A stretch of 64,000 nucleotides of DNA, from the NCBI GenBank assembly GCA_020636545.1, contig JACJXS010000011.1, positions 197,831 through 261,830 of the forward strand. Reading direction: 5' to 3'. Of the stretch, positions 8,872-17,644 are shown piece by piece. The number at the start of each line of letters is the position of its first letter. The first letter of the stretch is position 1. Under the pieces are notes generated by a model. That model was not told where the DNA came from. It made no database searches and saw nothing but the letters and a program-made list of their open reading frames with translations. This stretch comes from Chitinophagales bacterium. Lineage in GTDB: Bacteria > Bacteroidota > Bacteroidia > Chitinophagales > JADIYW01. The position numbers and the translations under genes are program-made.

Positions 8872-9708
8872 TTACATTAAATAGAAAGCTAAGAATACGA
8901 ATATCCAAACTAAATCCACAAAGTGCCAGTATAAACCAATTTTTTCAACCATTTCATAATGACCTCTTCTTTCAAAAGTACCGTTTAAAGTCGCCACCAA
9001 AACATAAATATTTAAACAAATACCAGTGAACACGTGAAAACCATGAAATCCAGTAATTCCGAAGAATAAAGCACCAAAAGTTTCAGGACCTCCTTGCTTC
9101 ATACCTTCTCCAATTGTATGAGCCACACCGTGAACATCAACAAATTGATTTTGGGCATTTACTGCAATTTCTCTAATTCCTGTGGTTTCATTTATAGCAC
9201 TTTGAGCAATTCTTAAAGTACCTTCAGCATCTAAAATAAATGGATTAAAAAATGGACGCAAACCCTCGTGAATTAAGTGAGACCATTCCCAAGCCTGACA
9301 GCCTAAGAACATCATTCCACCGATGATACCACCAACCATCCACATCGCAACACCATTTTTATTCATTCGATGTCCTTCTTGTACTGCACGCACCACAAAA
9401 ACTGAACTTAAAATCAAGATAGATGTCATGATGGTAACAAAACCCATTGGTGCTTTAACACCTTCAAGGAATGGCATTGCATTAAATACATGATTTGGAT
9501 TAGGCCACCATACATGACTCATTCTAATAGCCAAATATGCAATCAAGAATGCAGAAAAAGTAAAAGCATCTGATAATAAGAAATACCACATCATGGTTTT
9601 TCCATAACTCATATTTACAGGTGATTTCTCTCCACCCTCATTATTGTCCGGAGTTGGCCAATTAGAATGATGTTGTGTAGGATTCGTAATTTCTAAAGCT
9701 TCTGACAT
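8872..9708 (-). CDS. Cytochrome c oxidase subunit III (longer paralogue)
   Basis: 278 residues, multi-helix membrane protein. The N-terminus is hydrophilic (TNPTQHHSNWPTPDNNEGGE). Subunit III signatures are GITGFHGFHVFTGICLN and a C-terminal GLYWHFVDLVWIFVFLAFYLM. A ~55-residue soluble insertion, about 150-205, separates the helices after GCQAWEWSHLI. Second of two adjacent subunit III genes, the usual Bacteroidota arrangement, in which the pair together stands for subunit III. Cotranscribed with its neighbours (gap 17 bp). Confidence 0.93.
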   Translation of the reverse strand: MSEALEITNPTQHHSNWPTPDNNEGGEKSPVNMSYGKTMMWYFLLSDAFTFSAFLIAYLAIRMSHVWWPNPNHVFNAMPFLEGVKAPMGFVTIMTSILILSSVFVVRAVQEGHRMNKNGVAMWMVGGIIGGMMFLGCQAWEWSHLIHEGLRPFFNPFILDAEGTLRIAQSAINETTGIREIAVNAQNQFVDVHGVAHTIGEGMKQGGPETFGALFFGITGFHGFHVFTGICLNIYVLVATLNGTFERRGHYEMVEKIGLYWHFVDLVWIFVFLAFYLM

Positions 9709-9725
9709 ATAATTATTTTATTATT

Positions 9726-10331
9726 TTATAAGAAAAAGTATAAAAAACCAAAAAGATATAACCAAAGTATGCCCATAAAATGCCAGTACATACTTAATAA
9801 ATCTGTTCTAACTTGTAAAACATTTGAATTGGGATTAACCACTAATTGTTTATCTGATTTAAGCAACATAAAACTTTTTACTGAAGCAATTAATAAGAAT
9901 AACATACCACTTAAAACATGTATAGCGTGAATAATCACAATTACAAATAGAAATTGAGGTGATGGGTTGGGGTTTCCTGCTGGATAAAATCCTTGATTCG
10001 TTAAATAAACCCAACCTGTATATTGAAAATAACAAAAAAGCAATCCACACGCAAAAGTTAAAAACAAAGCAAAAGATGCAAAACCTAAATTTCCTTTTTT
10101 GTTGGCAATATGTGCAACAAGCATAGTTGCACTACTAAATAAGATTATAAATGTTGAAATACTAAAAACTGAAGATATATCAAACCCAGTCCACGCTCCA
10201 CCTGCACCTTTTCTAACTAAAAAGGCACTTGTAAAACCAGCAAAAATCATACATGATGAGGCAATAGCTAACCACATAATAAATTTATGTGCTCCTTGAT
10301 TACGTTCTTGATATTTTAATGAATAATCCAT
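9726..10331 (-). CDS. Cytochrome c oxidase subunit III (shorter paralogue)
   Basis: 201 residues with five predicted helices. Typical subunit III features are HKFIMWLAIASSCMIFAGF near the start, IIHAIHVLSGML in the middle and MYWHFMGILWLYLFGFLYFFL at the C-terminus. It starts 5 bp after cyoE. Sequence identity to the neighbouring 278-residue subunit III is low outside the His-containing helices, so this is an old paralogue pair rather than a recent duplication. Confidence 0.92.
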   Translation of the reverse strand: MDYSLKYQERNQGAHKFIMWLAIASSCMIFAGFTSAFLVRKGAGGAWTGFDISSVFSISTFIILFSSATMLVAHIANKKGNLGFASFALFLTFACGLLFCYFQYTGWVYLTNQGFYPAGNPNPSPQFLFVIVIIHAIHVLSGMLFLLIASVKSFMLLKSDKQLVVNPNSNVLQVRTDLLSMYWHFMGILWLYLFGFLYFFL

Positions 10332-10336
10332 AAAAA

Positions 10337-11230
10337 TTATATTTTATCTAAATTTAGAGCTATCAAAACTATTGGTAAATAAAAAAAAGATGCAAACATC
10401 AATTTTAAGGCACTTTTATTATTCAAATCAATTGATAATTGTATCCCTTGAATAAGGAAATAAATTCCTGCTAATATTGATATAAAAAGAGAAACCAAAC
10501 CAGTCATTCCAAAGAAATAGGGTAATGTTGAAACTAAAATTAAAAACACCAAATATGGAATATTTGCCAATGCAGAATTTCTCGACTTTTCATTATTAGG
10601 TAATAAATGAAATCCAGCTTTATTATAGTCTTCATGTGCTAACCAAGCAATTGCCCAAAAGTGAGGAATTTGCCAAAAAAACTGAATAAAAAATAAGATA
10701 ACACCACCTAAACCTATTGTTCCAGTCGCTGCTGTCCAACCAATTAATAAAGGTAATGAACCTGGAACAGCACCAATAAATACAGCAATTGGAGATATTT
10801 TTTTAAAAGGTGTATATATAAATCCATAACTAATTAAAGATAATGCACCTAATAGTCCAGAAATTGGATTGAAATAAAAACCTAAAATTGAAATACCAAT
10901 AACACCAAAAATTCCAGCTAAAACAGAAGCAAATACTACACTAATTTGTTGCGTAGGTAGTGGTCTGTTTTTAGTTCTATCCATTAATTTATCAGTTTCC
11001 TTTTCAAATATTTGATTGATTGTAATTGAAGAAGCTGTAACTAAGAACCCTGCAATACTTAATAAGATAAAAGCTTTTGCATTTAGATTAACATTTGCAA
11101 ACCAATAAGCCATTACTGCTGAGAAAACTACCAATAAAGACAATCTCAATTTAGTAATAGCACTAAATATCACAATCCATTTTTTAATAGAAAGACTTAG
11201 AGATGATTGATATGTAGTTTTAGTAATCAA
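10337..11230 (-). CDS. cyoE: Protoheme IX farnesyltransferase (heme O synthase)
   Basis: 297 residues, a UbiA-family integral membrane prenyltransferase with about eight or nine helices. The prenyl-diphosphate binding region is INQIFEKETDKLMDRTKNRPLP (Asp-rich motif, about residues 72-93), and the second loop contains AWLAHEDYNKAG. It converts heme B to heme O, the precursor of heme A for the oxidase encoded around it. The only in-frame start is TTG at 11230, 19 bp after the ctaD stop and directly after a T9 tract, so a slip in that run could have displaced a better start. The body is intact. Confidence 0.94.
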   Translation of the reverse strand: MITKTTYQSSLSLSIKKWIVIFSAITKLRLSLLVVFSAVMAYWFANVNLNAKAFILLSIAGFLVTASSITINQIFEKETDKLMDRTKNRPLPTQQISVVFASVLAGIFGVIGISILGFYFNPISGLLGALSLISYGFIYTPFKKISPIAVFIGAVPGSLPLLIGWTAATGTIGLGGVILFFIQFFWQIPHFWAIAWLAHEDYNKAGFHLLPNNEKSRNSALANIPYLVFLILVSTLPYFFGMTGLVSLFISILAGIYFLIQGIQLSIDLNNKSALKLMFASFFYLPIVLIALNLDKI

Positions 11231-11249
11231 AATATTTAAAAAAAAATTA

Positions 11250-13037
11250 CTAATGACTTTCTATTTCACCTTCTTTTAATGGTGTTGTTTGAGCAATAAA
11301 ATCTTCATCAGCACCTGGTTTACTATAATCATAAGGCCATCTGTGAACAACAGGCAAATCTCCTTCCCAGTTTCCATGAATTCCTTCCACAGGAGACGTC
11401 CATTCTAATGTAGTAGCATTCCATGGGTTTTGAGGTGCTTTCTTACCAAAGTACATACTATGGAAGAAATTAAAAATAAATATAAACTGAGTGATAAAAA
11501 CAATAATTGTTACAACTGTAATTATCACATTCATATTAGCATACTGAGAAAATGCATCAAATTCATTAAAATGATAATATCTTCTTGGAACGCCAGATAA
11601 ACCCATAAAGTGCATAGGCCAGAAGATTAAATAGGCACCAACAAAGGTAATGCCGAAATGAATATAACCCATAGTATTATTCATCATTCTACCAAACATT
11701 CTTGGAAACCAATGATAAACACCAGCAAACATTCCAAAGAAAGCAGCAACACCCATTACCAAGTGGAAGTGAGCAATAACAAAATAAGTATCATGTAAAC
11801 GGATATCCACTGTAGAACTACCTAACCAAATACCTGTTAAACCTCCTGAAATAAATAAAGACACAAAACCGACAGCAAAAATAGAGGCTGGGTTGATATG
11901 AAAATTACCTCTCCATAAGGTTGTAAGCCAGTTAAATACTTTTATAGACGATGGAATCGCAATCAATAAGGTAAAAACTGTAAAAACGCCACCTAAAAAT
12001 GGGTTCATTCCAGAAACGAACATGTGGTGAGCCCAAACCAAGAAACTCATAATCGTAATTCCCAATAATGAGAAAATCATAGCTTTATAACCAAATACCG
12101 GCTTTCTCGAATGAATCGCTAAAACTTCAGACACAATACCCATTGCTGGTAAAATAATAATATATACTTCAGGGTGTCCTAAGAACCAAAATAAATGTTG
12201 GAACAAAATTGGACTACCACCAGAATATGGTAATGGACTTCCACCAACAACTATGTTTGATAAAAAGAAACTAGTACCTAATCCTCTGTCAAATATTAAT
12301 AAAACAGCAGCTGATAATAATACTGGAAAAGCTAATAGACCAACTATTGCAGTAAAAAATAAAGCCCAAACACTTAATGGCATTCTATACATAGTCATAC
12401 CTTTAGTACGCATATTTAAAATAGTTGAAATATAATTCAACCCACCCATTAAAGTAGAAATAATAAATAGTGCAATGGCGATTAACCAAAGTGTCATTCC
12501 TAATCCTGAACCAGGAGAAGTTTGAGGTAATGCACTTAATGGAGGATAAACTGTCCAACCAGCTGAAGGAGCACCATCTGGTGCAAACAAAGAAGCCAAC
12601 ATAAAGACACTAGCCAAAATGAAAATCCAAAATGAAAGTGCGTTTAATAATGGAGAAGCCATATCTCTAGCTCCAATTTGAAAAGGTACTAATAAATTTG
12701 CAAATGTACCTGTTAAACTTGCAGTAAGTACAAAGAAAATCATTATTGTACCGTGCATGGTAATCATTGCATTATAAGCTTCAGGCTTTAATATTCCATC
12801 AGTGTACCAAGTACTAAAAAGCGTTTCCAATACAGGAAATGTTTCGTTAGGCCAAGCTAATTGTGTTCTAAATAACACTGAAAGTAATCCACCTAAAACT
12901 GCCCAAGCCATACCAGCAAAAAGGAATTGGCGTGAAATTATTTTATGATCTAAACTAAAAATATATTTAGAGATAAAGGTTTCTGTATGGTGATGTGCTT
13001 GTCCATCTATATTGTTTTCTATTGCAGAAGTAACCAT
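11250..13037 (-). CDS. ctaD: Cytochrome c oxidase subunit I
   Basis: 595 residues, about 12 membrane helices, the catalytic subunit of an aa3-type oxidase. Ligands are all visible: H95 (MHGTIMIFF) and H425 for low-spin heme a, H423 for the high-spin heme, and H288 with Y292 in WFLGHPEVY plus H337-H338 for CuB. The H288-Y292 pair marks the type A family. HDTYFVIAHFHLVMG follows at 415-429. The N-terminus is extended with HHHTE at 15-19. The gene lies between ctaC (26 bp) and cyoE (19 bp). Confidence 0.98.
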   Translation of the reverse strand: MVTSAIENNIDGQAHHHTETFISKYIFSLDHKIISRQFLFAGMAWAVLGGLLSVLFRTQLAWPNETFPVLETLFSTWYTDGILKPEAYNAMITMHGTIMIFFVLTASLTGTFANLLVPFQIGARDMASPLLNALSFWIFILASVFMLASLFAPDGAPSAGWTVYPPLSALPQTSPGSGLGMTLWLIAIALFIISTLMGGLNYISTILNMRTKGMTMYRMPLSVWALFFTAIVGLLAFPVLLSAAVLLIFDRGLGTSFFLSNIVVGGSPLPYSGGSPILFQHLFWFLGHPEVYIIILPAMGIVSEVLAIHSRKPVFGYKAMIFSLLGITIMSFLVWAHHMFVSGMNPFLGGVFTVFTLLIAIPSSIKVFNWLTTLWRGNFHINPASIFAVGFVSLFISGGLTGIWLGSSTVDIRLHDTYFVIAHFHLVMGVAAFFGMFAGVYHWFPRMFGRMMNNTMGYIHFGITFVGAYLIFWPMHFMGLSGVPRRYYHFNEFDAFSQYANMNVIITVVTIIVFITQFIFIFNFFHSMYFGKKAPQNPWNATTLEWTSPVEGIHGNWEGDLPVVHRWPYDYSKPGADEDFIAQTTPLKEGEIESH

Positions 13038-13063
13038 TTTATATAACTTTTAATTTTAATTTA

Positions 13064-14536
13064 TTATTTTTTAGTAACTCTAATATCTATTCTTCTATTT
13101 TGTTGTCTTCCAGCATCTGTATCGTTAGATGCAACAGAATGTTCTTGTCCATATCCATCAGAAGATAATCTTTTAACATCAACACCTAGTTTTGATAATT
13201 CATTCAATACTGATTTTGCCCTATCCGTTGATAGTTTTAAATTATCTTCAGGTTTTCCAACATTATCAGTATAGCCACCTAATTTAATCTCAACATTAGG
13301 ATAAGCTTTTAATATTTCAGCAATATTTTTTAATTGTTCTTGAGAACTTGGTAATAAAGTAGATTTTCCAGTAGCAAATAACAATCTATCAAAAGAAAAC
13401 CATAAGTCTTTAGAAACTGCTTGGTTACTATTCAAGAAATCAATTAATTTATTTTCTACTCCATTAGTGATAGCTCCTACTAAACTAAATCCAGTAGTCA
13501 ATGTATTTTCAAAATTTCCAGAATTAGTTGTAACAACAGCAGTATCTTGAGCAGCTTTGTCATCTAAAGCTGGTTTAACTACTGTTCTATAATAAGATTT
13601 TTGCTCTCTTAACCATTGTTTGTATTCATCTTCTGTTACTACTCTAACTCTTTTTTGCATATTGTAGTGTCCACTACCACATAATTGATTACATGCTAAT
13701 ACATAATTAAAATCAGGATTCTCTAATTTTTTACGCATTTCTTCAGTCGTAATTGTAGGTTTAAAAGCCATTTTGGTTGGAACACCTGGAACAGCATCCA
13801 TCATCACTCTAAATTCAGGTAAATAAAAACTATGAATTACATCTAATGCACCAATATGAACAATAACAGGTTTATTGACTGGCAAAACAATTTCGTCCAC
13901 TAACATATCATCATGACTGTTCTTATTGTTCCAATTAACACCTAATTCATTATCAGAATTAACCAAAGTAAAATCTCTTACACCTAACTTTCCATCTTTA
14001 CCAGGATATCTAACTACCCATGCAAATTGTTTACCTGTAACCTCTATAGCTAAAGTTCCTTCATCTTGTTTAGAAAATATTTTACTCCAGCTACTTAAAC
14101 TAAATAAAACAATACCAATCATAACAATAGCAGGTACTGTTGTCCAAATAATTTCTAATTTACTATTATGAGGATAAAAATCTGCTTTACGATCTTTTCT
14201 ATAATGATATTTATAAACAAAATAAAACAACAATATATGCGTTAAAATAAAAACGATACCAGTTAAAACTAGAATAAAGTTCATTAAATTATCAATTGCA
14301 ACTCCCTCTTCAGAAGCAGAAACCGGAAGAAACTTTTTAGATTCAGTAATCCAACTTATAATAGTATAAATCAGAACACCAAAACCTATTAATGAAAAAT
14401 ACAAAGCACTTTTTGAATGGCTTTCTTTATTGTTTTCTTTTTTAATAGCATCTATTAAATCTGAAGTTTTGCTTATTTGAAGCACAACAAAGAAAAGTAA
14501 AGCAATAATTAAAAGGATTAGAACTGCTGTAAACAT
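13064..14536 (-). CDS. ctaC: Cytochrome c oxidase subunit II with C-terminal OmpA-like domain
   Basis: 490 residues, well above the usual 250-380. Four hydrophobic helices (about 1-21, 43-63, 84-110 and 127-150) are followed by a cupredoxin domain with the complete CuA site: H235 (DVIHSFYLPEFR) and CNQLCGSGHYNM, giving C282, C286, H290 and M293. The Glu usually found between the cysteines is Q284. A linker (about 315-375) leads to an OmpA/MotB-type domain at about 378-490 with GYTDNVGKPEDN, LSTDRAKSVL, SSDGYGQE and GRQQNRRIDI, the features that bind peptidoglycan diaminopimelate. No stop or frameshift separates the parts. Inference: the oxidase may be anchored to the cell wall. First gene of the oxidase operon. 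Confidence 0.95.
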   Translation of the reverse strand: MFTAVLILLIIALLFFVVLQISKTSDLIDAIKKENNKESHSKSALYFSLIGFGVLIYTIISWITESKKFLPVSASEEGVAIDNLMNFILVLTGIVFILTHILLFYFVYKYHYRKDRKADFYPHNSKLEIIWTTVPAIVMIGIVLFSLSSWSKIFSKQDEGTLAIEVTGKQFAWVVRYPGKDGKLGVRDFTLVNSDNELGVNWNNKNSHDDMLVDEIVLPVNKPVIVHIGALDVIHSFYLPEFRVMMDAVPGVPTKMAFKPTITTEEMRKKLENPDFNYVLACNQLCGSGHYNMQKRVRVVTEDEYKQWLREQKSYYRTVVKPALDDKAAQDTAVVTTNSGNFENTLTTGFSLVGAITNGVENKLIDFLNSNQAVSKDLWFSFDRLLFATGKSTLLPSSQEQLKNIAEILKAYPNVEIKLGGYTDNVGKPEDNLKLSTDRAKSVLNELSKLGVDVKRLSSDGYGQEHSVASNDTDAGRQQNRRIDIRVTKK

Positions 14537-14644
14537 ATTTTGTTATTTTAAATTGTTTTATTTATGATGATAAACATTTTATATTTTGTAATGTAAATTA
14601 AAAATTAACAAAAAGGGAAATTAAATATTATTAATCTTAATTAA

Positions 14645-14676
14645 CAAATATACTATGCGTATATTCACAAGCCAAA
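14645..14676 (-). promoter_or_regulatory. Putative promoter of the cytochrome oxidase operon
   Basis: On the minus strand TTTG (14673-14676) and TATATTTG (14645-14652) are separated by 20 nt, matching the Bacteroidota -33/-7 arrangement. Transcription would begin near 14640, giving a leader of about 100 nt before ctaC. TACCTTTG (14673-14680, minus strand) overlaps the -33 element and could serve as a second -7. The remaining 14681-14880 is very AT-rich and shows nothing else assignable. Confidence 0.55.
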
Positions 14677-14884
14677 GGTAAAAAATAAAATTAAATAAAA
14701 AAGAAAAAAGGTGAAAAAATAATTAATTATTTTGAATAAAATTCTACTCAAAATATAACTTATTTATTTACAATAATTTTTGAAAATTATTTCTAATGTA
14801 AATAAAATATAGATACTATATATTATGAAAAATAAGTAAATCAAGGAGAAAACTATTATAATTCATTGTAATTAGAGAAAAGAA

Positions 14885-14949
14885 TAAAATAAAAAAACTT
14901 TGGTTAAATCAATCTCCCAAAAAAATAAAGGGAGATATTTAACCAAAGT
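14885..14949 (-). terminator. Strong intrinsic terminator ending the act operon
   Basis: Arms 14897-14909 and 937-949 of the same thousand pair perfectly (13 bp, ACTTTGGTTAAAT on the plus strand). After a 2-nt bulge (CA, 14910-14911), arms 14912-14918 and 14930-14936 add 7 bp (ATCTCCC/GGGAGAT). The loop is 11 nt. On the minus strand the stem is followed at once by TTTTTTTATTTT. This is a canonical rho-independent terminator 27 bp after the microprotein gene, and it separates the act and cytochrome oxidase operons. Confidence 0.9.
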
Positions 14950-14976
14950 CTTATATGAATCTGATATCCTTAAAAA

Positions 14977-15099
14977 TTAAGCTAAATTTTGTTGCTTAAG
15001 TTCTTTAAAAACATTTATCAAATTTGATATTTTCTTGATTTGAAAAACGATAAAAATTATCGCTGCAACAAGTAAAAGGATTAAAAATAAAGAAGGCAT
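14977..15099 (-). CDS. 40-residue membrane microprotein resembling the first helix of CtaC
   Basis: ATG at 15099 to TAA at 14977-14979, 40 residues. One hydrophobic helix (about residues 3-21, beginning MPSLFLILLLVAA) is followed by QIKKISNLINVFKELK. Aligned without gaps to the first 33 residues of the CtaC-OmpA protein, about 15 positions are identical, including LILL, Q-I, K, S, L-I and K. It follows actF by 26 bp and precedes the act terminator, so it should be cotranscribed with ACIII. I infer a single-helix subunit or assembly peptide linking ACIII and the oxidase. It could also be the relic of a partial ctaC duplication. Coding status is inferred from the paralogy, the operon position and an intact frame. 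Confidence 0.68.
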   Translation of the reverse strand: MPSLFLILLLVAAIIFIVFQIKKISNLINVFKELKQQNLA

Positions 15100-15125
15100 A
15101 ATCTATTTGTTTATGATATTAATTA

Positions 15126-16445
15126 TTAAATATGATGATTATAACTTTCCTTCACATAAGGATGAGTTGAAGATTCTAAGTCTTTAACTTTTGCAAGTGA
15201 AGCTAGAGTAACAAACGTAAACAAACTACCTACTATTAATAATGCTCCTAAACTAATTAATCCAAAACCACCGCTTGGTACTAATGGAGGACCAACCATT
15301 AAATAGAAATCCATCCAGTGTCCTAAAATAATAATGACAGCCATTATCGCAAGAACCTTAGGAGTTCTTTTAGCCTTTCTTGTCATTAATATTAATAATG
15401 GTAATAAGAAATTCACAACAACAGTTAAGTGGAAAATAAAACCATAAGTATCCCAAGTTCTTCTCTTTAAAAAGAAAATTGTTTCTTCTGGAATGTTACC
15501 ATACCATATTAACATATATTGGTCGAAATATAAATATGTCCAGAAAATACTTACTGCAAACATTAATATCCCGATATCATGCATGTGGTTTTCATTAACT
15601 CTAGCTAATAACCCTTTAGATTTTAAATGTAAAATAATTAAAATTACAATAGAGAACATAGTTACAGCACCACTAGCCATTGTGTACCAAGGCCACATAG
15701 TACTATACCAATGTGGTTGTACTGACATAGTCCAGTCCCAAGTTGCAAAAGTAGAAATAACAAACGCAATCAAAACAATTGTAACCGCAGAATAAACTCT
15801 ACTTTGAGAAAATAATTTTAAAGATGGATTTGTATCTTGTTTATCCATATTTCTCCACCATAAAAAAGACATACCACCAGCTGCTAATACTTGGATGATG
15901 AAGAATGCCCAAAATCTTGGCATATTCAAGTAATCTCTTTTAAATGCTAAAATAGGATCATAGGTTTCTGCATTCTTGTCATATAAATATTCATGCGTCC
16001 ATTCAAACAAATCATGTTTGAAAAAGAAAAAACATAAGAACAAAATAAAAAGAAATACAAAAATATTCCTTGTCATTGCTAATGGAATCTTCTGTATTTG
16101 TATATGCCATCCACCCCATGTTATTGTCGTAGCTGAGATAAAGAATAGCGCCGCTAAAGCAATATAGAATGCAAATATGAATAAAGAGTAGAAGTTAGCC
16201 AATAATTTAGCTTTCAAAGTAATTGGCTGTTCGTGACTATCATGTCCATGAGCATCTGCATTATGTCCGCCATGAGCATCATGTCCAGGATCTTTTGCTT
16301 CAGCTTGATGAGTAACATTATGATTTGAAGTTTTATCTCCTTTGCCCATATTTAATCCAATACCTAATAAAAGGATTAATACTCCAATTACAAATGTAAT
16401 TAGGATTTTAGACTTTGTACCCGATTCAAAAGTATATGTATTCAT
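15126..16445 (-). CDS. actF: Alternative complex III subunit ActF
   Basis: 439 residues with about ten membrane helices, of the ActF (NrfD/PsrC-like) family that shares the quinol-oxidising membrane core with ActC. After the first helix (about 13-33) comes a soluble segment with eight His between residues 42 and 71 (for example HDAHGGHNADAHGHDSH). Later segments such as WTHEYLYDKNAETYDPIL and TFATWDWTMSVQPHWYSTMWPWY are typical of the family. It is the last large gene of the act operon, 41 bp after actE and 26 bp before the microprotein. Confidence 0.93.
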   Translation of the reverse strand: MNTYTFESGTKSKILITFVIGVLILLLGIGLNMGKGDKTSNHNVTHQAEAKDPGHDAHGGHNADAHGHDSHEQPITLKAKLLANFYSLFIFAFYIALAALFFISATTITWGGWHIQIQKIPLAMTRNIFVFLFILFLCFFFFKHDLFEWTHEYLYDKNAETYDPILAFKRDYLNMPRFWAFFIIQVLAAGGMSFLWWRNMDKQDTNPSLKLFSQSRVYSAVTIVLIAFVISTFATWDWTMSVQPHWYSTMWPWYTMASGAVTMFSIVILIILHLKSKGLLARVNENHMHDIGILMFAVSIFWTYLYFDQYMLIWYGNIPEETIFFLKRRTWDTYGFIFHLTVVVNFLLPLLILMTRKAKRTPKVLAIMAVIIILGHWMDFYLMVGPPLVPSGGFGLISLGALLIVGSLFTFVTLASLAKVKDLESSTHPYVKESYNHHI

Positions 16446-16486
16446 TAGTATCTTATTATATTTTCTATTTAAACTTAATCAGTTAA

Positions 16487-17086
16487 TTATTTTGCTGCAG
16501 TACTTGTTGAGTCTGTAGCAGGTGCTGATGCACCAGCATCACCTTGTAAAGTTTTAACATATTCTAAAACTAACCATCTTTCTCTGTGATCTAACTGAGA
16601 TGCATAAGAACCCATCAAACCTTTTCCATACATTACAGTGTGATATCTTTTACCTTCTGGTAAAGTTAAAAGTACACCAGATAAATACGTCGGAGGTGGT
16701 GGAAATTTTCCAATTTCAACTAAATGTCCTTGACCATCGCCTTTATCTCCATGACAAATAGCACAATTAATTTTGTATAAGTGTTGTCCTTGATTATCTA
16801 CTTCATCTTTAGTAAAAGTAAAAGGATTTTTATTTGCTACAGATGCTTCATACCCTTCAATAGTGTTATCGTAAGGGTAAATATATTTACCTTGAGCAAC
16901 ACTACCTTTAGGAGGTAATTGATTTGTTTTGCCATCTTTAAATATAGGATTCACACTTCCAGCTTCATAAGCAGTACTATGAACCATATCAGGCATATAC
17001 TCTCTACCAGGATTCTTAGAATTTCTAATACAAGCACTAGTCAGTATAATAAATGATAAAATTGTAATATATGATAATTGTTTCAT
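16487..17086 (-). CDS. actE: Alternative complex III monoheme cytochrome c subunit ActE
   Basis: 199 residues. An N-terminal lipoprotein signal ends in LTSAC (Cys19). A class I cytochrome c domain has CAICHG (C108, C111, H112) and a likely distal ligand M158 in MYGKGLMGSYASQL. A low-complexity tail rich in Ala, Ser and Thr ends the protein. ActE passes electrons from the ActA/ActB side of ACIII toward the oxidase. It lies 9 bp after actD. Confidence 0.94.
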   Translation of the reverse strand: MKQLSYITILSFIILTSACIRNSKNPGREYMPDMVHSTAYEAGSVNPIFKDGKTNQLPPKGSVAQGKYIYPYDNTIEGYEASVANKNPFTFTKDEVDNQGQHLYKINCAICHGDKGDGQGHLVEIGKFPPPPTYLSGVLLTLPEGKRYHTVMYGKGLMGSYASQLDHRERWLVLEYVKTLQGDAGASAPATDSTSTAAK

Positions 17087-17095
17087 GTTATAATA

Positions 17096-17617
17096 TTAAA
17101 CTTCTTTTTGATAAACCTCAATAGCACCCTCTTTTTTCAATAAATCAGAAATAGCAGCCGTATCTTGACTTCCATCCATTTCAAATGTCAAAGCAAATAA
17201 GTGGTCAGTAGTTCTTTCGTCAATAATAATAGGTTTTTTTCCTGGATATAATTTACATAAATAATAAAATGCAATCACCATACCTACAGCAGAATATAAA
17301 ACAGTATGTTCAAATACAATAGGAACATAAGCCATTAAAGCCCAATAGGGTTTACCACCAAAAATAGTAGGATAATCAAATGCATTAATAAAAGTTATAA
17401 CACCTAAAGCAACTGACATACCTGTTGCTCCAAACATAAAACCTGCTGTATGTAATCTTGTCGGTTCAATGCTCATTGCACTTTCAATACCATGAACTGG
17501 GAAAGGTGTAAAACAATCTGTTATTTTAAATCCTTCTTTGCGAATATTTTTAATGGCATGTAATAAAACATCATCATCATCAAACATTCCCACTAAATAT
17601 TTTTTTGTATTGCTCAT
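17096..17617 (-). CDS. actD: Alternative complex III subunit ActD (DUF3341)
   Basis: 173 residues, DUF3341 family. An N-terminal ferredoxin-like region (KKYLVGMFDDDDVLLHAI, then KITDCFTPFPVHGIE) is followed by two membrane helices, about 56-78 and 90-118. The gene order actC-actD-actE is the conserved one. It is a structural membrane subunit of ACIII with no known cofactor. Confidence 0.94.
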   Translation of the reverse strand: MSNTKKYLVGMFDDDDVLLHAIKNIRKEGFKITDCFTPFPVHGIESAMSIEPTRLHTAGFMFGATGMSVALGVITFINAFDYPTIFGGKPYWALMAYVPIVFEHTVLYSAVGMVIAFYYLCKLYPGKKPIIIDERTTDHLFALTFEMDGSQDTAAISDLLKKEGAIEVYQKEV

Positions 17618-17644
17618 ATCTTTTATTCTAAGATGTGTTAGTTA

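Noticed and set aside
8872..10331. Recent duplication of subunit III
   Set aside because: The two subunit III proteins differ in length and in most residues, and paired subunit III genes are normal in Bacteroidota oxidase operons.
11230..11250. Frameshift at the start of cyoE because of the T9 tract
   Set aside because: The full protein is encoded from the TTG and other genes here also use TTG, so a shift is not needed to explain it.
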